A stretch of DNA of 12,590 nucleotides from Gammaproteobacteria bacterium (lineage in GTDB: Bacteria; Pseudomonadota; Gammaproteobacteria; Chromatiales; Chromatiaceae): positions 1 through 12,590 of the forward strand of contig JAGVUH010000205.1 in assembly GCA_019136395.1 (NCBI GenBank). Direction: 5' to 3'. Position 1 is the stretch's first letter. The number at the start of each line of letters is the position of its first letter. The notes beneath the pieces were generated by a model, which did no database searches, was not told the origin of the DNA, and saw only the letters and a list, made by a program, of their open reading frames with translations. Positions 1-7,130 of this stretch are shown here, piece by piece. The position numbers were made by a program, and so were the translations under genes.

Positions 1-313
1 CCAGGCCGAGACAGGCCTTCGCGTCCCGGCCGCCCAGGGCCTCCCGCAGTTCATCGAGCAGGGCGCGCATCTGGCGGTGCTCCATGGTCATGACCTGGAC
101 CGGCCCCCGGGCCCGCGGATCGAGGGCCAACAGATCAGGGAACAACTTTTCCTCCTCGCGAGCGAAATGGCGCAGCAGGGACTCACTCAGATCTTGGCCC
201 GAGGTGCCAGCCGCGTCCCATTCACCGCGGTCCACGGCCTGCTCGAAGTTCGCCAGATAGTGATCACAATGGCGGTGATCCGCGGTCATGTAGGTGGAGA
301 TGGCGTCGCTCAT
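1..313 (-). CDS. Hemerythrin-like HHE-domain protein (partial, C-terminus outside window)
   Basis: This is the N-terminal 104 residues of a protein whose gene continues past the left edge. It begins MSDAISTYMTADHRHCDHYL, with later segments HFAREEEKLFPDL and MEHRQMRALLDEL. The spacing of these His and Glu residues (DHRHCDH, HFxxEE, MEHRQM) is that of the HHE cation-binding, hemerythrin-like fold, in which a four-helix bundle holds a di-iron centre. Family members bind oxygen or nitric oxide, or help repair iron-sulfur clusters; which applies here cannot be told. No signal peptide is seen, so it is probably cytoplasmic. The ATG at 311-313 is the only good start; the ribosome site is weak (GAGAAG). 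Upstream lies an FNR-like site at a fitting distance. The assignment to the family is firm, the function is open. Confidence 0.85.
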   Translation of the reverse strand, partial: MSDAISTYMTADHRHCDHYLANFEQAVDRGEWDAAGTSGQDLSESLLRHFAREEEKLFPDLLALDPRARGPVQVMTMEHRQMRALLDELREALGGRDAKACLGL

Positions 314-371
314 GATGGCTTCTCGGTAGGAAAGGGGGCGAGCAGGTTCCCCCGGCGAAGTGGAAGGTGCC

Positions 372-385
372 TTGACCTTGATCAG
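372..385. promoter_or_regulatory. Candidate FNR/CRP-family site upstream of the hemerythrin-like gene
   Basis: The sequence TTGAC-CTTG-ATCAG matches 8 of 10 defined positions of the FNR-type consensus TTGAT-N4-ATCAA. Its centre lies about 66 bases upstream of the ATG. If it sits at the usual activator position of -41.5, transcription would start near 337, giving a leader of about 24 bases. No clear -10 box is seen there, so the call is tentative. Control by an oxygen- or NO-sensing FNR-family regulator would suit a hemerythrin-like protein. Confidence 0.3.
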
Positions 386-467
386 ATTTGCTCCTGGGCA
401 TGACCCGCGCGATCAGCTTAGGGCGTACCCCCGACCTCAGCGGAATCGCCGACGCAAATAAGTATTT

Positions 468-570
468 GTTCAGACCCCTCGCGCACTAGGAGGGCTTCGG
501 TGGCACAAGGCGCTGAATCTCTTGCTCCCTCCCCCCTGGTGGGGGAGGGTTGGGGAGAGGGGGTCTGAAC
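468..570. repeat. 103-bp element with terminal inverted repeats (MITE/REP-like)
   Basis: The left end GTTCAGACCCCTC (468-480) and the right end GAGGGGGTCTGAAC (557-570) are inverted copies that differ only by one extra base in the C run. Between them is a strong hairpin, CCCTCCCCC at 527-535 and GGGGGAGGG at 541-549 with a 5-base loop. No open frame is contained and no target-site duplication is visible. It lies between the ompA-like terminator and the hemerythrin-like promoter region. The form is that of a small non-autonomous palindromic element; that it is dispersed in the genome is an inference. Confidence 0.55.
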
Positions 571-578
571 GGGTACGC

Positions 579-615
579 AAAAAAAACCGGCCACATCATT
601 GTGGCCGGTTTTTTT
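579..615 (-). terminator. Rho-independent terminator, bidirectional, downstream of the OmpA-like gene
   Basis: An 8-bp all-matching GC-rich stem, CCGGCCAC (587-594) with GTGGCCGG (601-608), encloses the loop ATCATT. It is flanked by eight A on the left and seven T on the right, so the A/T tracts can act in either direction. It begins about 43 bases after the stop of the minus-strand OmpA-like gene, its evident user. On the plus strand no gene precedes it. Confidence 0.92.
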
Positions 616-658
616 ATGCGCCGATCAAGGGGTCATGCCCCTTGGTCTCAGTCCCCAA

Positions 659-1249
659 TCACTTGAGGTCGGTCTTAGTCAGCACGACACGGCGCTGCTC
701 GACGGAATCCGGCGGGTAATTGGGCAGCAGGTCACGCTTGCCCATGGACTTGGCGGGGGCCACATGCTGGGCCGGATAACCTTGCTTGATGATGTAGTTA
801 CGGACGGCATCGGCACGGCGCTGACCCAGGGCCATGTTATAGGCGTCCGAACCCACGGCGTCGGTATGACCCACGACGGTGACCACCTCGGTCTCGGGAG
901 TCGACTGGATGTCCGCGATGTACTTGTCGATCAGAGCAATCTCCTGCTTGTTCACGACATAGGTCGGGACTTCGTACTTATCGAACTCAAAGTTCAGGCG
1001 GACGGTAACCTCCTCGGCGACGACAACCTTGGGGGCGGCGCAGGGGGGCAGGTTGTTGGGGCCATCCGGGTAGGCGCTGCGCCAGCACTCACCGGCGCTA
1101 TTCACCCAGGCCTGGCCCTGGGGAAGGGAGGCATCGCCAGAGGCGAACCAGAAGCTATCTTGCTCGACCGCTTGCACGGCGGGAGCCATGAGGCTGACGG
1201 CCAGCGCGATCGGCACCACACGGCCTAGGATCTTCGTTGCTTGGTACAT
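659..1249 (-). CDS. Exported OmpA-family peptidoglycan-binding protein (RmpM-like)
   Basis: A 196-residue protein with a signal peptide (hydrophobic VVPIALAVSLMAP, probable cleavage after AVQA at residue 27) and a C-terminal OmpA-like domain (about 78-195). The domain core GHTDAVGSDAYNMALGQRRA carries the Asp (130) and Arg (145) that in this family grip the diaminopimelate of peptidoglycan. The short middle part contains GECWRS and a second Cys at 70, as in Neisseria RmpM-type proteins, and is too short for an eight-strand barrel. The likely role is a periplasmic anchor linking the outer membrane or its porins to the cell wall. The ATG at 1247-1249 has a good ribosome site (AGAGGA, 9 bases upstream). 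It is transcribed alone, with its own promoter and terminator. Confidence 0.88.
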   Translation of the reverse strand: MYQATKILGRVVPIALAVSLMAPAVQAVEQDSFWFASGDASLPQGQAWVNSAGECWRSAYPDGPNNLPPCAAPKVVVAEEVTVRLNFEFDKYEVPTYVVNKQEIALIDKYIADIQSTPETEVVTVVGHTDAVGSDAYNMALGQRRADAVRNYIIKQGYPAQHVAPAKSMGKRDLLPNYPPDSVEQRRVVLTKTDLK

Positions 1250-1318
1250 GTTCTCTTATCCTCTGTTCAGGTTAGAAGGACTTGGTTTAGAAATTCGGCG
1301 TTTCGGCCTAGGCCAGAA

Positions 1319-1324
1319 ATTATA
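1319..1324 (-). promoter_or_regulatory. Candidate -10 box (TATAAT) of the OmpA-like gene
   Basis: On the minus strand TATAAT is an exact sigma-70 -10 match, 69 bases upstream of the ATG. The predicted start is near 1312. The -35 region at 17-bp spacing (TCGTTG) is poor, so an activator or a different spacing may be involved. A 10-base palindrome GGCCTAGGCC (1305-1314) overlaps the predicted start point and could be an operator or a leader hairpin. Confidence 0.45.
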
Positions 1325-1501
1325 CATTAGACGAATGACAACAACGACGCTGAGCGCCCTGTACCGAAGCCTGGCTCCGGATATCCGCCATGACAGCCGG
1401 CGTAATACAGCCTCTGTTGCACATAATCGTCCGTCGTTCTTAATTGTAGCGTAAAACACAGGCCACAGTGCAACCTTTTTCCCCTACCGACAATTTCGCA
1501 A

Positions 1502-1523
1502 CGACTTCAAGTCGGTCTTTTTT
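1502..1523 (+). terminator. Small hairpin followed by six T (weak plus-strand terminator candidate)
   Basis: CGACT (1502-1506), loop TCA, AGTCG (1510-1514), then GTC and TTTTTT (1518-1523). The stem is only 5 bp. There is no known plus-strand gene upstream, so either it ends an unrecognised small RNA made from 1330-1500 or it is chance. Confidence 0.25.
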
Positions 1524-1611
1524 CAAGTTATTGATTCAATTGACATCGAATAATCCGGAAGGGGCGTCACAGCCTTGCTACTGTATACTTATTACCACAT
1601 AACCAGACTTC

Positions 1612-1642
1612 GCATGCCCCTCGGCACCGGTGAGGGGCATGC
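1612..1642. repeat. Perfect 11-bp inverted repeat (stem-loop) downstream of purL
   Basis: GCATGCCCCTC (1612-1622) and GAGGGGCATGC (1632-1642) pair perfectly around a 9-base loop GGCACCGGT. The predicted RNA hairpin is very stable on either strand, but no T run follows, so it is not a standard intrinsic terminator. It could protect the purL mRNA 3' end, or be a REP-like unit or a protein site. Confidence 0.6.
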
Positions 1643-1764
1643 CCGGGAGTCAATTCCGCCCGATTATCCGTCACCTTGTTCGCCATCAGCCGAAGGCCGG
1701 TTGGTCGCTCACGGAAAATGTAGCATTCATGCAACGGCGGTGATTTTTACAACAGCCAGGTCGG

Positions 1765-1795
1765 CCTGTGGGCGGGCGTAGACCTAACCCACAGG
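1765..1795 (-). repeat. Inverted repeat just after the purL stop
   Basis: CCTGTGGG (1765-1772) and CCCACAGG (1788-1795) form an 8-bp stem with a 15-base loop, starting 10 bases after the purL stop codon on the minus strand. No T tract follows directly, so it is at best a weak or Rho-assisted terminator for purL. Confidence 0.4.
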
Positions 1796-1805
1796 GAACT
1801 CACGG

Positions 1806-4800
1806 CTAACCCACCCAAACCCGGGCATTGCGAAACAGACGCATCCAGGGACCATCATCCCCCCAGCCATCGGGGCGCCAGCTATGCTGGACAGTACGAA
1901 AGACCCGCTCGGGATGGGGCATCATGATGGTGACCCGGCCATCCTTAGTGGTCAGGCCGGCGATGCCCAGGGGGGAGCCGTTGGGGTTGGCGGGATAGCG
2001 CTCGGCGATGCCCCCGGCATTCTCGACGTAGCGCAGGGCCACCCGGCTGCCGGCGGAGCGCAGGTGATCGCCGTCGCGGAACTCGGCCCGGCCCTCGCCA
2101 TGGGCCACGGCGATGGGCATCCGTGAGCCTGCCATGCCGGCCAGCAACAGGGAGTGGGTCTCCAGGACCTCGACCATGACCGTGCGGGCCTCGAACTGCT
2201 CGGAGCGGTTGCGCACGAAATGGGGCCAGTGTTCGGCGCCGGGGATGAGCTCCCGCAGGTTGGAGAGCATCTGACAGCCGTTGCACACCCCCAGGGCGAA
2301 GGTATCGGGGCGGGCAAAGAAGGCCTGGAACTGATCGCGGGCGCGGGGGTTGAAGAGGATGGACTTGGCCCAGCCCTCCCCCGCCCCGAGGACATCGCCA
2401 TAGGAAAAACCGCCACAGGCCACCAGGCCCCGGAAGTCCTCCAGCCCGATCCGGCCGGCGATGAGGTCCGACATGTGGACATCAACGCAGGCAAAGCCAG
2501 CCTGGTGGAAGGCCGCCGCCATCTCCACCTGGCCATTGACCCCCTGCTCGCGCAGCACCGCCAGCCGTGGCCGGTTGCCGGTGAGGATGAAGGGGGCGGC
2601 GATGTCCTCCTCCGGATCGAAGCTCAGCTCGGCGTGGAGACCGGGGTCGCGGCTATCGGCGATGCGGGCGTGTTCCTCGGCGGCGCAATCCGGGTGATCG
2701 CGCAGGGACTGGAGGGCGAAGGTCGTCTCGGACCAGACGCGCTGGAACTCGGTGCGCGTCCCCTCCAGCACGCAGACCCCGTGGCGCCGGAAGCGGATGC
2801 GCCGCTCATCCCGCCCCCCCCGGCCCCGCGCCGAGCCCTCCATGCCCCGGGAACTGCCGATGACGAAGGACAAGGGACCCAGGCCATGATCATGCAGCAC
2901 CTTCAGGGCATCGTCCGTGTCCGTATGACGCACCTGGATGATGGCGCCCAGTTCCTCATTGAAGAGGACACCCAGGAGATCGTCGCTACCCAGGGCGTCC
3001 AGGTCGATCTCCAGTCCGCAACGCCCGGCGAAGGCCATCTCGCAGAGGGTGACGAAGAGGCCGCCATCGGAGCGGTCGTGGTAGGCCAGGATCAACCCCT
3101 CCCCCGCCAGTTCGCGGATGGCGGCGAAGAAGCGCTTGAGGCTCTCGGGATGTTCCAGATCCGGCCCTTGGTTACCCACCTGACCATAGACCTGGGCCAG
3201 GCAGGAGCCGCCGAGGCGATTGTGTCCCGCCCCCAGGTCGATGAGGATCAGGTCAGTATCGCCCAGGTCTAGGCGCAACTGGGGCGTTAGGGTACGGCGG
3301 GCGTCGGTGACCGGGGCGAAGGCGGAGACGATGAGGGACAGGGGCGCGGTCATGGCCCGGCGCTCGCCATCCTGCTCCCAGACCGTCTTCATGCTCATGG
3401 AGTCCTTGCCCACCGGGATGGCGATCCCCAGGGCCGGGCACAGCTCCAGACCCACCGCCTTGACCGTTTCGTAAAGGCGGGCGTCCTCACCGGGGTGACC
3501 GGCGGCGGCCATCCAGTTGGCGGACAGCTTGATGTCGCCCAGGGCGGCGATATCCGCCGCCGCCAGGTTGGTGATCGCCTCCCCCACCGCCAGGCGCCCG
3601 GAGGCGGCGGCGTCGATCAGAGCCAGGGGGGTGCGCTCGCCCATGGCCATGGCCTCGCCGGTAACGCCGAAGCAGTCACTGGTGGTGACCGCCACGTCCG
3701 CCACCGGCACCTGCCAGGGGCCCACCATCTGGTCCCGCGCCACCATGCCGGTGATGCTGCGATCGCCGATGGTGATGAGGAAGGTCTTGTCCGCCACCGT
3801 CGGCAGGCGCAGGACGCGCAGGGCCGCCTCCTTGAGGTCGATCCCGGCCAAGTCCAGGGCCGGCTTGTGAAAGGGGTGATGCCTGACCTCCCGCAGCATG
3901 CGCGGCGGCTTGCCAAATAGCAGAGGCATGGGCATGTCGATGGGGGTGTTGCCGAAGTGGGCGTCCCCCAACAACAGATGCTCCTCGGCCGTGGTCTCGC
4001 CAACTACAGCGTAGGGGCAGCGCTCACGTTCACAGATCGCCTTGAACTCCTCCAGACGCTCAGCGGCGATGGCCAGGACATAACGCTCCTGGGACTCGTT
4101 GCACCAGATCTCCATGGGTGACATGCCCGGGTCGTCGTTGGGCACCGCCCGCAGTTCGAAGCGGCCGCCGCGACCGGCGTCGTGGACCAGCTCCGGCAGG
4201 GCGTTAGACAGGCCGCCGGCGCCGACGTCATGGATGAAGAGGATGGGGCTGTCCTCGCCCCGGGCGCAGCAGCGGTCGATGACTTCCTGGCAGCGGCGCT
4301 GCATCTCCGGGTTGGCGCGCTGGACGGAGGCGAAGTCGAGGTCCTCCGCCGAGGCTCCCGAGGCCATGCTGGAGGCGGCACCACCGCCCAGGCCGATGAG
4401 CATGGCCGGCCCGCCCAGCACCACCAGGGGCGAGCCCGCCGGGAAGGGGCGCTTGACGACGTGCTCGGGGCGGATGTTGCCCAGTCCACCGGCGATCATG
4501 ATGGGCTTGTGGTAACCGCGTAGCTCGCTGCCACCCGGGCCGGGGACCACCTGCTCGTAGGTGCGGAAATAACCGCAGAGGTTGGGCCGGCCGTATTCAT
4601 TATTGAAGGCGGCGGCGCCGATGGGGCCCTCCAGCATGATTTCCAAGGCCGAGACGATGCGCCCGGGCCGGCCATGGTCCCGCTCCCAGGACCGCTCCAG
4701 GCCGGGGATACGCAGGTTGGAGACGGAAAAGCCGCACAACCCCGCCTTGGGCTTGGAGCCACGCCCAGTGGCGCCCTCGTCACGGATCTCGCCGCCGGAC

Positions 4801-5840
4801 CCGGTGGCTGCCCCCGGGTCCGGGGCGATGGCGGTAGGGTGGTTGTGGGTCTCCACCTTCATAAGAATGTGGATGTCCTCGGCATGCTCACCATAGACCC
4901 CGCCCTCCGGCGACGGCAGGAAGCGCTTGCCCTCCCAGCCCTGGATGACGGCGGCGTTGTCGCGGTAGGCGGAGAGCACTTTGTCCGGCGCCTGCTCGGT
5001 GGTATGGCAGATCATGCCGAACAGGGAGTGGCGCTGGGGCTGACCGTCAATGACCCAGGAGGCGTTGAAGATCTTGTGCCGACAATGCTCGGAATTGGCC
5101 TGGGCGAACATCATCAGCTCGACGTCCGTGGGATTGCGCCGCAGGCCGGTGAAGCTGTCCACCAGATAATCGATCTCGTCATCCGACAGGGCCAGGCCCA
5201 AGTCGCTATTGGCCTGGACCAGGGCCGCGCGCCCACCCGCCAGCAGGTCCACGCTGCGGCAGAGCCGTGGCTCAGCCTGGAGGAAGAGGCAGGCGGCATC
5301 CTCCTCGTCGCACAGCACCTGCTGGGTCATGCGGTCGTGGAGGATGGCCATGGCCGCACGACGCTGGGCAGAGGTCAGGGGCTCGGGCGGATTCACGTCA
5401 TAACCACCACCCTCGCCATAAGCACCATCACCATTGCGCCCTCTCCCCACAGAGCCCGCGCCGCCAGTGACCTTGCCGTGCATCTCTTCCGGCCGGGTTG
5501 CCAGCCAGTAGGCGGTACCCCGTTCGATGCGCCGGATCTTGGTCAGGCCACAGTTGTGGGCGATATCGGTCGCCTTGGACGACCAGGGGGAGATGGTCCC
5601 CGCCCGGGGGACCACCAGCAGGAATTCACCGGCGGGCTCGTGGCTAATGAGCCGGGGGCCATAGCGCAGCAAGCGCTCGAGGATGGCGACTTCCCCCTCC
5701 TCCAGGGCCTGCTCCAACTCAACGAAATGCCTGAACTCGGCATAGAGCTGTAACTCCCGGCCAGTCGCGGCCACCAGGCGTCGCTCAAGCTTACGCAGAC
5801 GAAAATCGGAGAGGGCGGGTGCGCCATGTAAGACCAGCAT
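1806..5840 (-). CDS. purL: Phosphoribosylformylglycinamidine synthase, single-chain form
   Basis: FGAM synthase performs the fourth step of purine synthesis in the cytoplasm: FGAR + glutamine + ATP give FGAM. At 1,344 residues it is the large fused form (E. coli about 1,295). In order: PurS-like N-terminal domain ([20 protein letters not shown]), linker, two AIR-synthase-like halves with NSEHCRH (about 249-255), ETHNHPTA (about 330-337), [18 protein letters not shown] and HDRSDGGL, then a class I glutaminase (about 1088-1344) with Cys1186 in GVCNGCQ, His1309 and Glu1311 in PHPER. All catalytic residues are present. The frame is open further upstream to a GTG at 5954, but the ATG at 5840 matches the family N-terminus and has a GGAG site 9 bases before it. 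Two Gly/Arg-rich insertions (residues about 122-148 and 995-1014) are unusual. It stands alone; no PurR-type operator is seen. Confidence 0.97.
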   Translation of the reverse strand: MLVLHGAPALSDFRLRKLERRLVAATGRELQLYAEFRHFVELEQALEEGEVAILERLLRYGPRLISHEPAGEFLLVVPRAGTISPWSSKATDIAHNCGLTKIRRIERGTAYWLATRPEEMHGKVTGGAGSVGRGRNGDGAYGEGGGYDVNPPEPLTSAQRRAAMAILHDRMTQQVLCDEEDAACLFLQAEPRLCRSVDLLAGGRAALVQANSDLGLALSDDEIDYLVDSFTGLRRNPTDVELMMFAQANSEHCRHKIFNASWVIDGQPQRHSLFGMICHTTEQAPDKVLSAYRDNAAVIQGWEGKRFLPSPEGGVYGEHAEDIHILMKVETHNHPTAIAPDPGAATGSGGEIRDEGATGRGSKPKAGLCGFSVSNLRIPGLERSWERDHGRPGRIVSALEIMLEGPIGAAAFNNEYGRPNLCGYFRTYEQVVPGPGGSELRGYHKPIMIAGGLGNIRPEHVVKRPFPAGSPLVVLGGPAMLIGLGGGAASSMASGASAEDLDFASVQRANPEMQRRCQEVIDRCCARGEDSPILFIHDVGAGGLSNALPELVHDAGRGGRFELRAVPNDDPGMSPMEIWCNESQERYVLAIAAERLEEFKAICERERCPYAVVGETTAEEHLLLGDAHFGNTPIDMPMPLLFGKPPRMLREVRHHPFHKPALDLAGIDLKEAALRVLRLPTVADKTFLITIGDRSITGMVARDQMVGPWQVPVADVAVTTSDCFGVTGEAMAMGERTPLALIDAAASGRLAVGEAITNLAAADIAALGDIKLSANWMAAAGHPGEDARLYETVKAVGLELCPALGIAIPVGKDSMSMKTVWEQDGERRAMTAPLSLIVSAFAPVTDARRTLTPQLRLDLGDTDLILIDLGAGHNRLGGSCLAQVYGQVGNQGPDLEHPESLKRFFAAIRELAGEGLILAYHDRSDGGLFVTLCEMAFAGRCGLEIDLDALGSDDLLGVLFNEELGAIIQVRHTDTDDALKVLHDHGLGPLSFVIGSSRGMEGSARGRGGRDERRIRFRRHGVCVLEGTRTEFQRVWSETTFALQSLRDHPDCAAEEHARIADSRDPGLHAELSFDPEEDIAAPFILTGNRPRLAVLREQGVNGQVEMAAAFHQAGFACVDVHMSDLIAGRIGLEDFRGLVACGGFSYGDVLGAGEGWAKSILFNPRARDQFQAFFARPDTFALGVCNGCQMLSNLRELIPGAEHWPHFVRNRSEQFEARTVMVEVLETHSLLLAGMAGSRMPIAVAHGEGRAEFRDGDHLRSAGSRVALRYVENAGGIAERYPANPNGSPLGIAGLTTKDGRVTIMMPHPERVFRTVQHSWRPDGWGDDGPWMRLFRNARVWVG

Positions 5841-5849
5841 GGGCGGGGA

Positions 5850-5853
5850 CTCC
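5850..5853 (-). promoter_or_regulatory. Ribosome binding site deciding the purL start
   Basis: GGAG on the minus strand ends 9 bases before the ATG at 5838-5840. The alternative GTG at 5952-5954 has no comparable site, and the 38 residues it would add do not resemble the start of PurL. Confidence 0.7.
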
Positions 5854-6068
5854 GGCGGAAAGACAAGGTCTGGCCATGATATACCAGACGCAATCCAGTT
5901 TTCGGGACGGAGGGGGAGGGTCAGGTGCGCCCACAAAGGGAGGGAAATGGACACAACCCTAGGGGTGGTTGGGAATCAGGCAATCACGCCGACCTCAGGC
6001 TTGGACGTAGCCGCTTCCAGCCTGGACATGGACATATCCGTTCCCGCATAAAACTGGCCATTAGTTGT

Positions 6069-6108
6069 TTCCCGAATTGAGTCAGTCACTCCGGGGACAG
6101 ATCGGGAA
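6069..6108. repeat. Inverted repeat in the purL upstream region
   Basis: TTCCCGA (6069-6075) and TCGGGAA (6102-6108) are exact inverted copies with a 26-base spacer, within the 294-bp stretch between the fusion gene's stop and purL. It may be a hairpin after the operon or an operator for purL. No T run follows and no firm purL promoter can be named; a TATAAA at 6123-6128 (minus) is the best -10-like sequence but lies far upstream. Confidence 0.3.
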
Positions 6109-6134
6109 CCAGAAAATGGAGCTTTATAAGTCCC

Positions 6135-7130
6135 TTACGCCGCTCCTAGGGTGGGACAGATCCACGGCACGCCAATGATGCCGTCGCGCACGAAACCGGA
6201 GGGCTGACCGAGTTCGTCGTAGCGCAGACAGCGACCTTCCTGAAACTGGAAGTCGCCGATATAACGGTGGGAGACCTTGCGCCGCAAATGGTCGACCAGG
6301 TCGAGTCCGAGAAAGTGGCAGACCAGGGCGCGGATCACCCCGGCATGGGCGACCAGCAGGAGGGTGCGCTCCGGGTAAGCGGCAGCCAGTTCCAGCACCC
6401 GGGCGCAACACCGGGCCTGCATCTGACGAAAACTTTCCCCCCCGGGAAAGACGTAGTCCGGGTCTGTTTTGAACTGGGGGTACGCGGTGCTGGCGCTATC
6501 CTTGTCGAGACCAAAGAGGTCGCCATAGTTGACCTCATTGAAGGCCAGGTGGCTCTCCACCCCCGCCAGTCCCCGCCGCCGGGCAAAGTAACGGGCGGTT
6601 TCCCGGGCCCGGCCCAGGTCACTGGAGTAGATGGCATCGATGACCAGGTGGTGCTGCTCCAGACACTGATCGACCGCATTGAGATCCTCCTCCCAGTTCT
6701 TGGCCGGCGGGGCGTCGCCCCAGCCCATGATGCGTCGCGCCTCGTTGCTCTGGGTACGGAAATGGCCGAAGGAGTGCGGCTTGACGATGTAATCCTCCAC
6801 CTCGTACCGGAAGGCGGCGGCGCGGTCATTGGGCTCGTTGGACGAGGTCAGCACGATCACCCGCAGATCCCTCAGGGCCGGGTCCGCCCGCAGGGCCTTG
6901 AGGAACTCGATTCCGCTCATGCGCGGCAGGTTGAGGTCCAGCAGGATCAGTTCCGGACGGGAGGGGAGCCGGACCTTGCCCTCGCCCCGCAACAGCGCCA
7001 AGGCCTCGGTGGCGGTGCGCGCCACGTGCAGGGGGATGGTGATCGCGCGGCGCTTGAGGGCACGCTGCACCGTCATGACATCAACGCGGTCATCCTCCAC
7101 GAGCAGGATGCCGCCGTTAGGGTCACTCAT
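6135..7130 (-). CDS. Response-regulator receiver fused to a histidine-phosphatase (phosphoglycerate mutase family) domain
   Basis: A 331-residue protein. Residues 6-120 are a receiver domain of the Rcp1 type: acidic pair D13-D14, phospho-acceptor D65 (LILLDLN), T95, K117 (DYIVKP). From about residue 125 a phosphoglycerate-mutase-family phosphatase begins: SDLGRARETA (R174), FNEVNYGDLFG (E199), LVAHAGVIRA (H262). The usual RHG at the start of this domain is not present; the region reads SFGHFRTQSNEARR, where H123 aligns with the catalytic His but the Arg and Gly beside it are Gly and Phe. The receiver's last helix seems missing too. The start ATG overlaps the kinase stop as ATGA, so translation is coupled and that kinase is the likely phosphodonor. 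The phosphatase substrate is unknown, and activity is doubtful without the Arg. The domains are certain; whether the fusion is functional or a deletion scar is not. Confidence 0.85.
   Translation of the reverse strand: MSDPNGGILLVEDDRVDVMTVQRALKRRAITIPLHVARTATEALALLRGEGKVRLPSRPELILLDLNLPRMSGIEFLKALRADPALRDLRVIVLTSSNEPNDRAAAFRYEVEDYIVKPHSFGHFRTQSNEARRIMGWGDAPPAKNWEEDLNAVDQCLEQHHLVIDAIYSSDLGRARETARYFARRRGLAGVESHLAFNEVNYGDLFGLDKDSASTAYPQFKTDPDYVFPGGESFRQMQARCCARVLELAAAYPERTLLLVAHAGVIRALVCHFLGLDLVDHLRRKVSHRYIGDFQFQEGRCLRYDELGQPSGFVRDGIIGVPWICPTLGAA

Larger units (their letters stand above)
1250..1805. other. 556-bp non-coding stretch between purL and the OmpA-like gene
   Basis: Both flanking genes are on the minus strand. 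The right part is the purL 3' side, the left part the promoter region of the OmpA-like gene. It is visibly richer in A and T than its surroundings. Short open frames here (for example 1256-1459 minus and 1575-1781 plus) lack ribosome sites and recognisable sequence. It holds the -10 box, a small plus-strand hairpin with T run near 1502-1523, a perfect 11-bp hairpin at 1612-1642, and an inverted repeat at 1765-1795. No tRNA or known riboswitch pattern is seen. Confidence 0.6.

Noticed and set aside
1256..1459. Small open frames on both strands upstream of the OmpA-like gene
   Set aside because: They overlap the promoter region, have no ribosome site and give unremarkable basic peptides.
1582..1607. 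LexA-like half site CTGTATAC
   Set aside because: The second half (ACAG at the right spacing) is missing and no gene is suitably placed.
2154..3272. Long plus-strand frames within purL (also 4674-5753)
   Set aside because: They lie opposite conserved PurL motifs and have no family signature.
5841..5954. Upstream extension of purL to the GTG at 5954
   Set aside because: The 38 extra residues are Pro-rich and unlike PurL; no ribosome site; the ATG at 5840 has one and begins with the family sequence.
5976..6035. Possible 19-codon leader peptide upstream of purL (minus strand)
   Set aside because: No good ribosome site, no run of regulatory codons and no attenuator-type hairpin with T run after it.
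5841..6134. PurR-type operator for purL
   Set aside because: Only a half-like TTGCGT near 5895 is present; no full palindrome ACGCAAACGTTTGCGT-like site.
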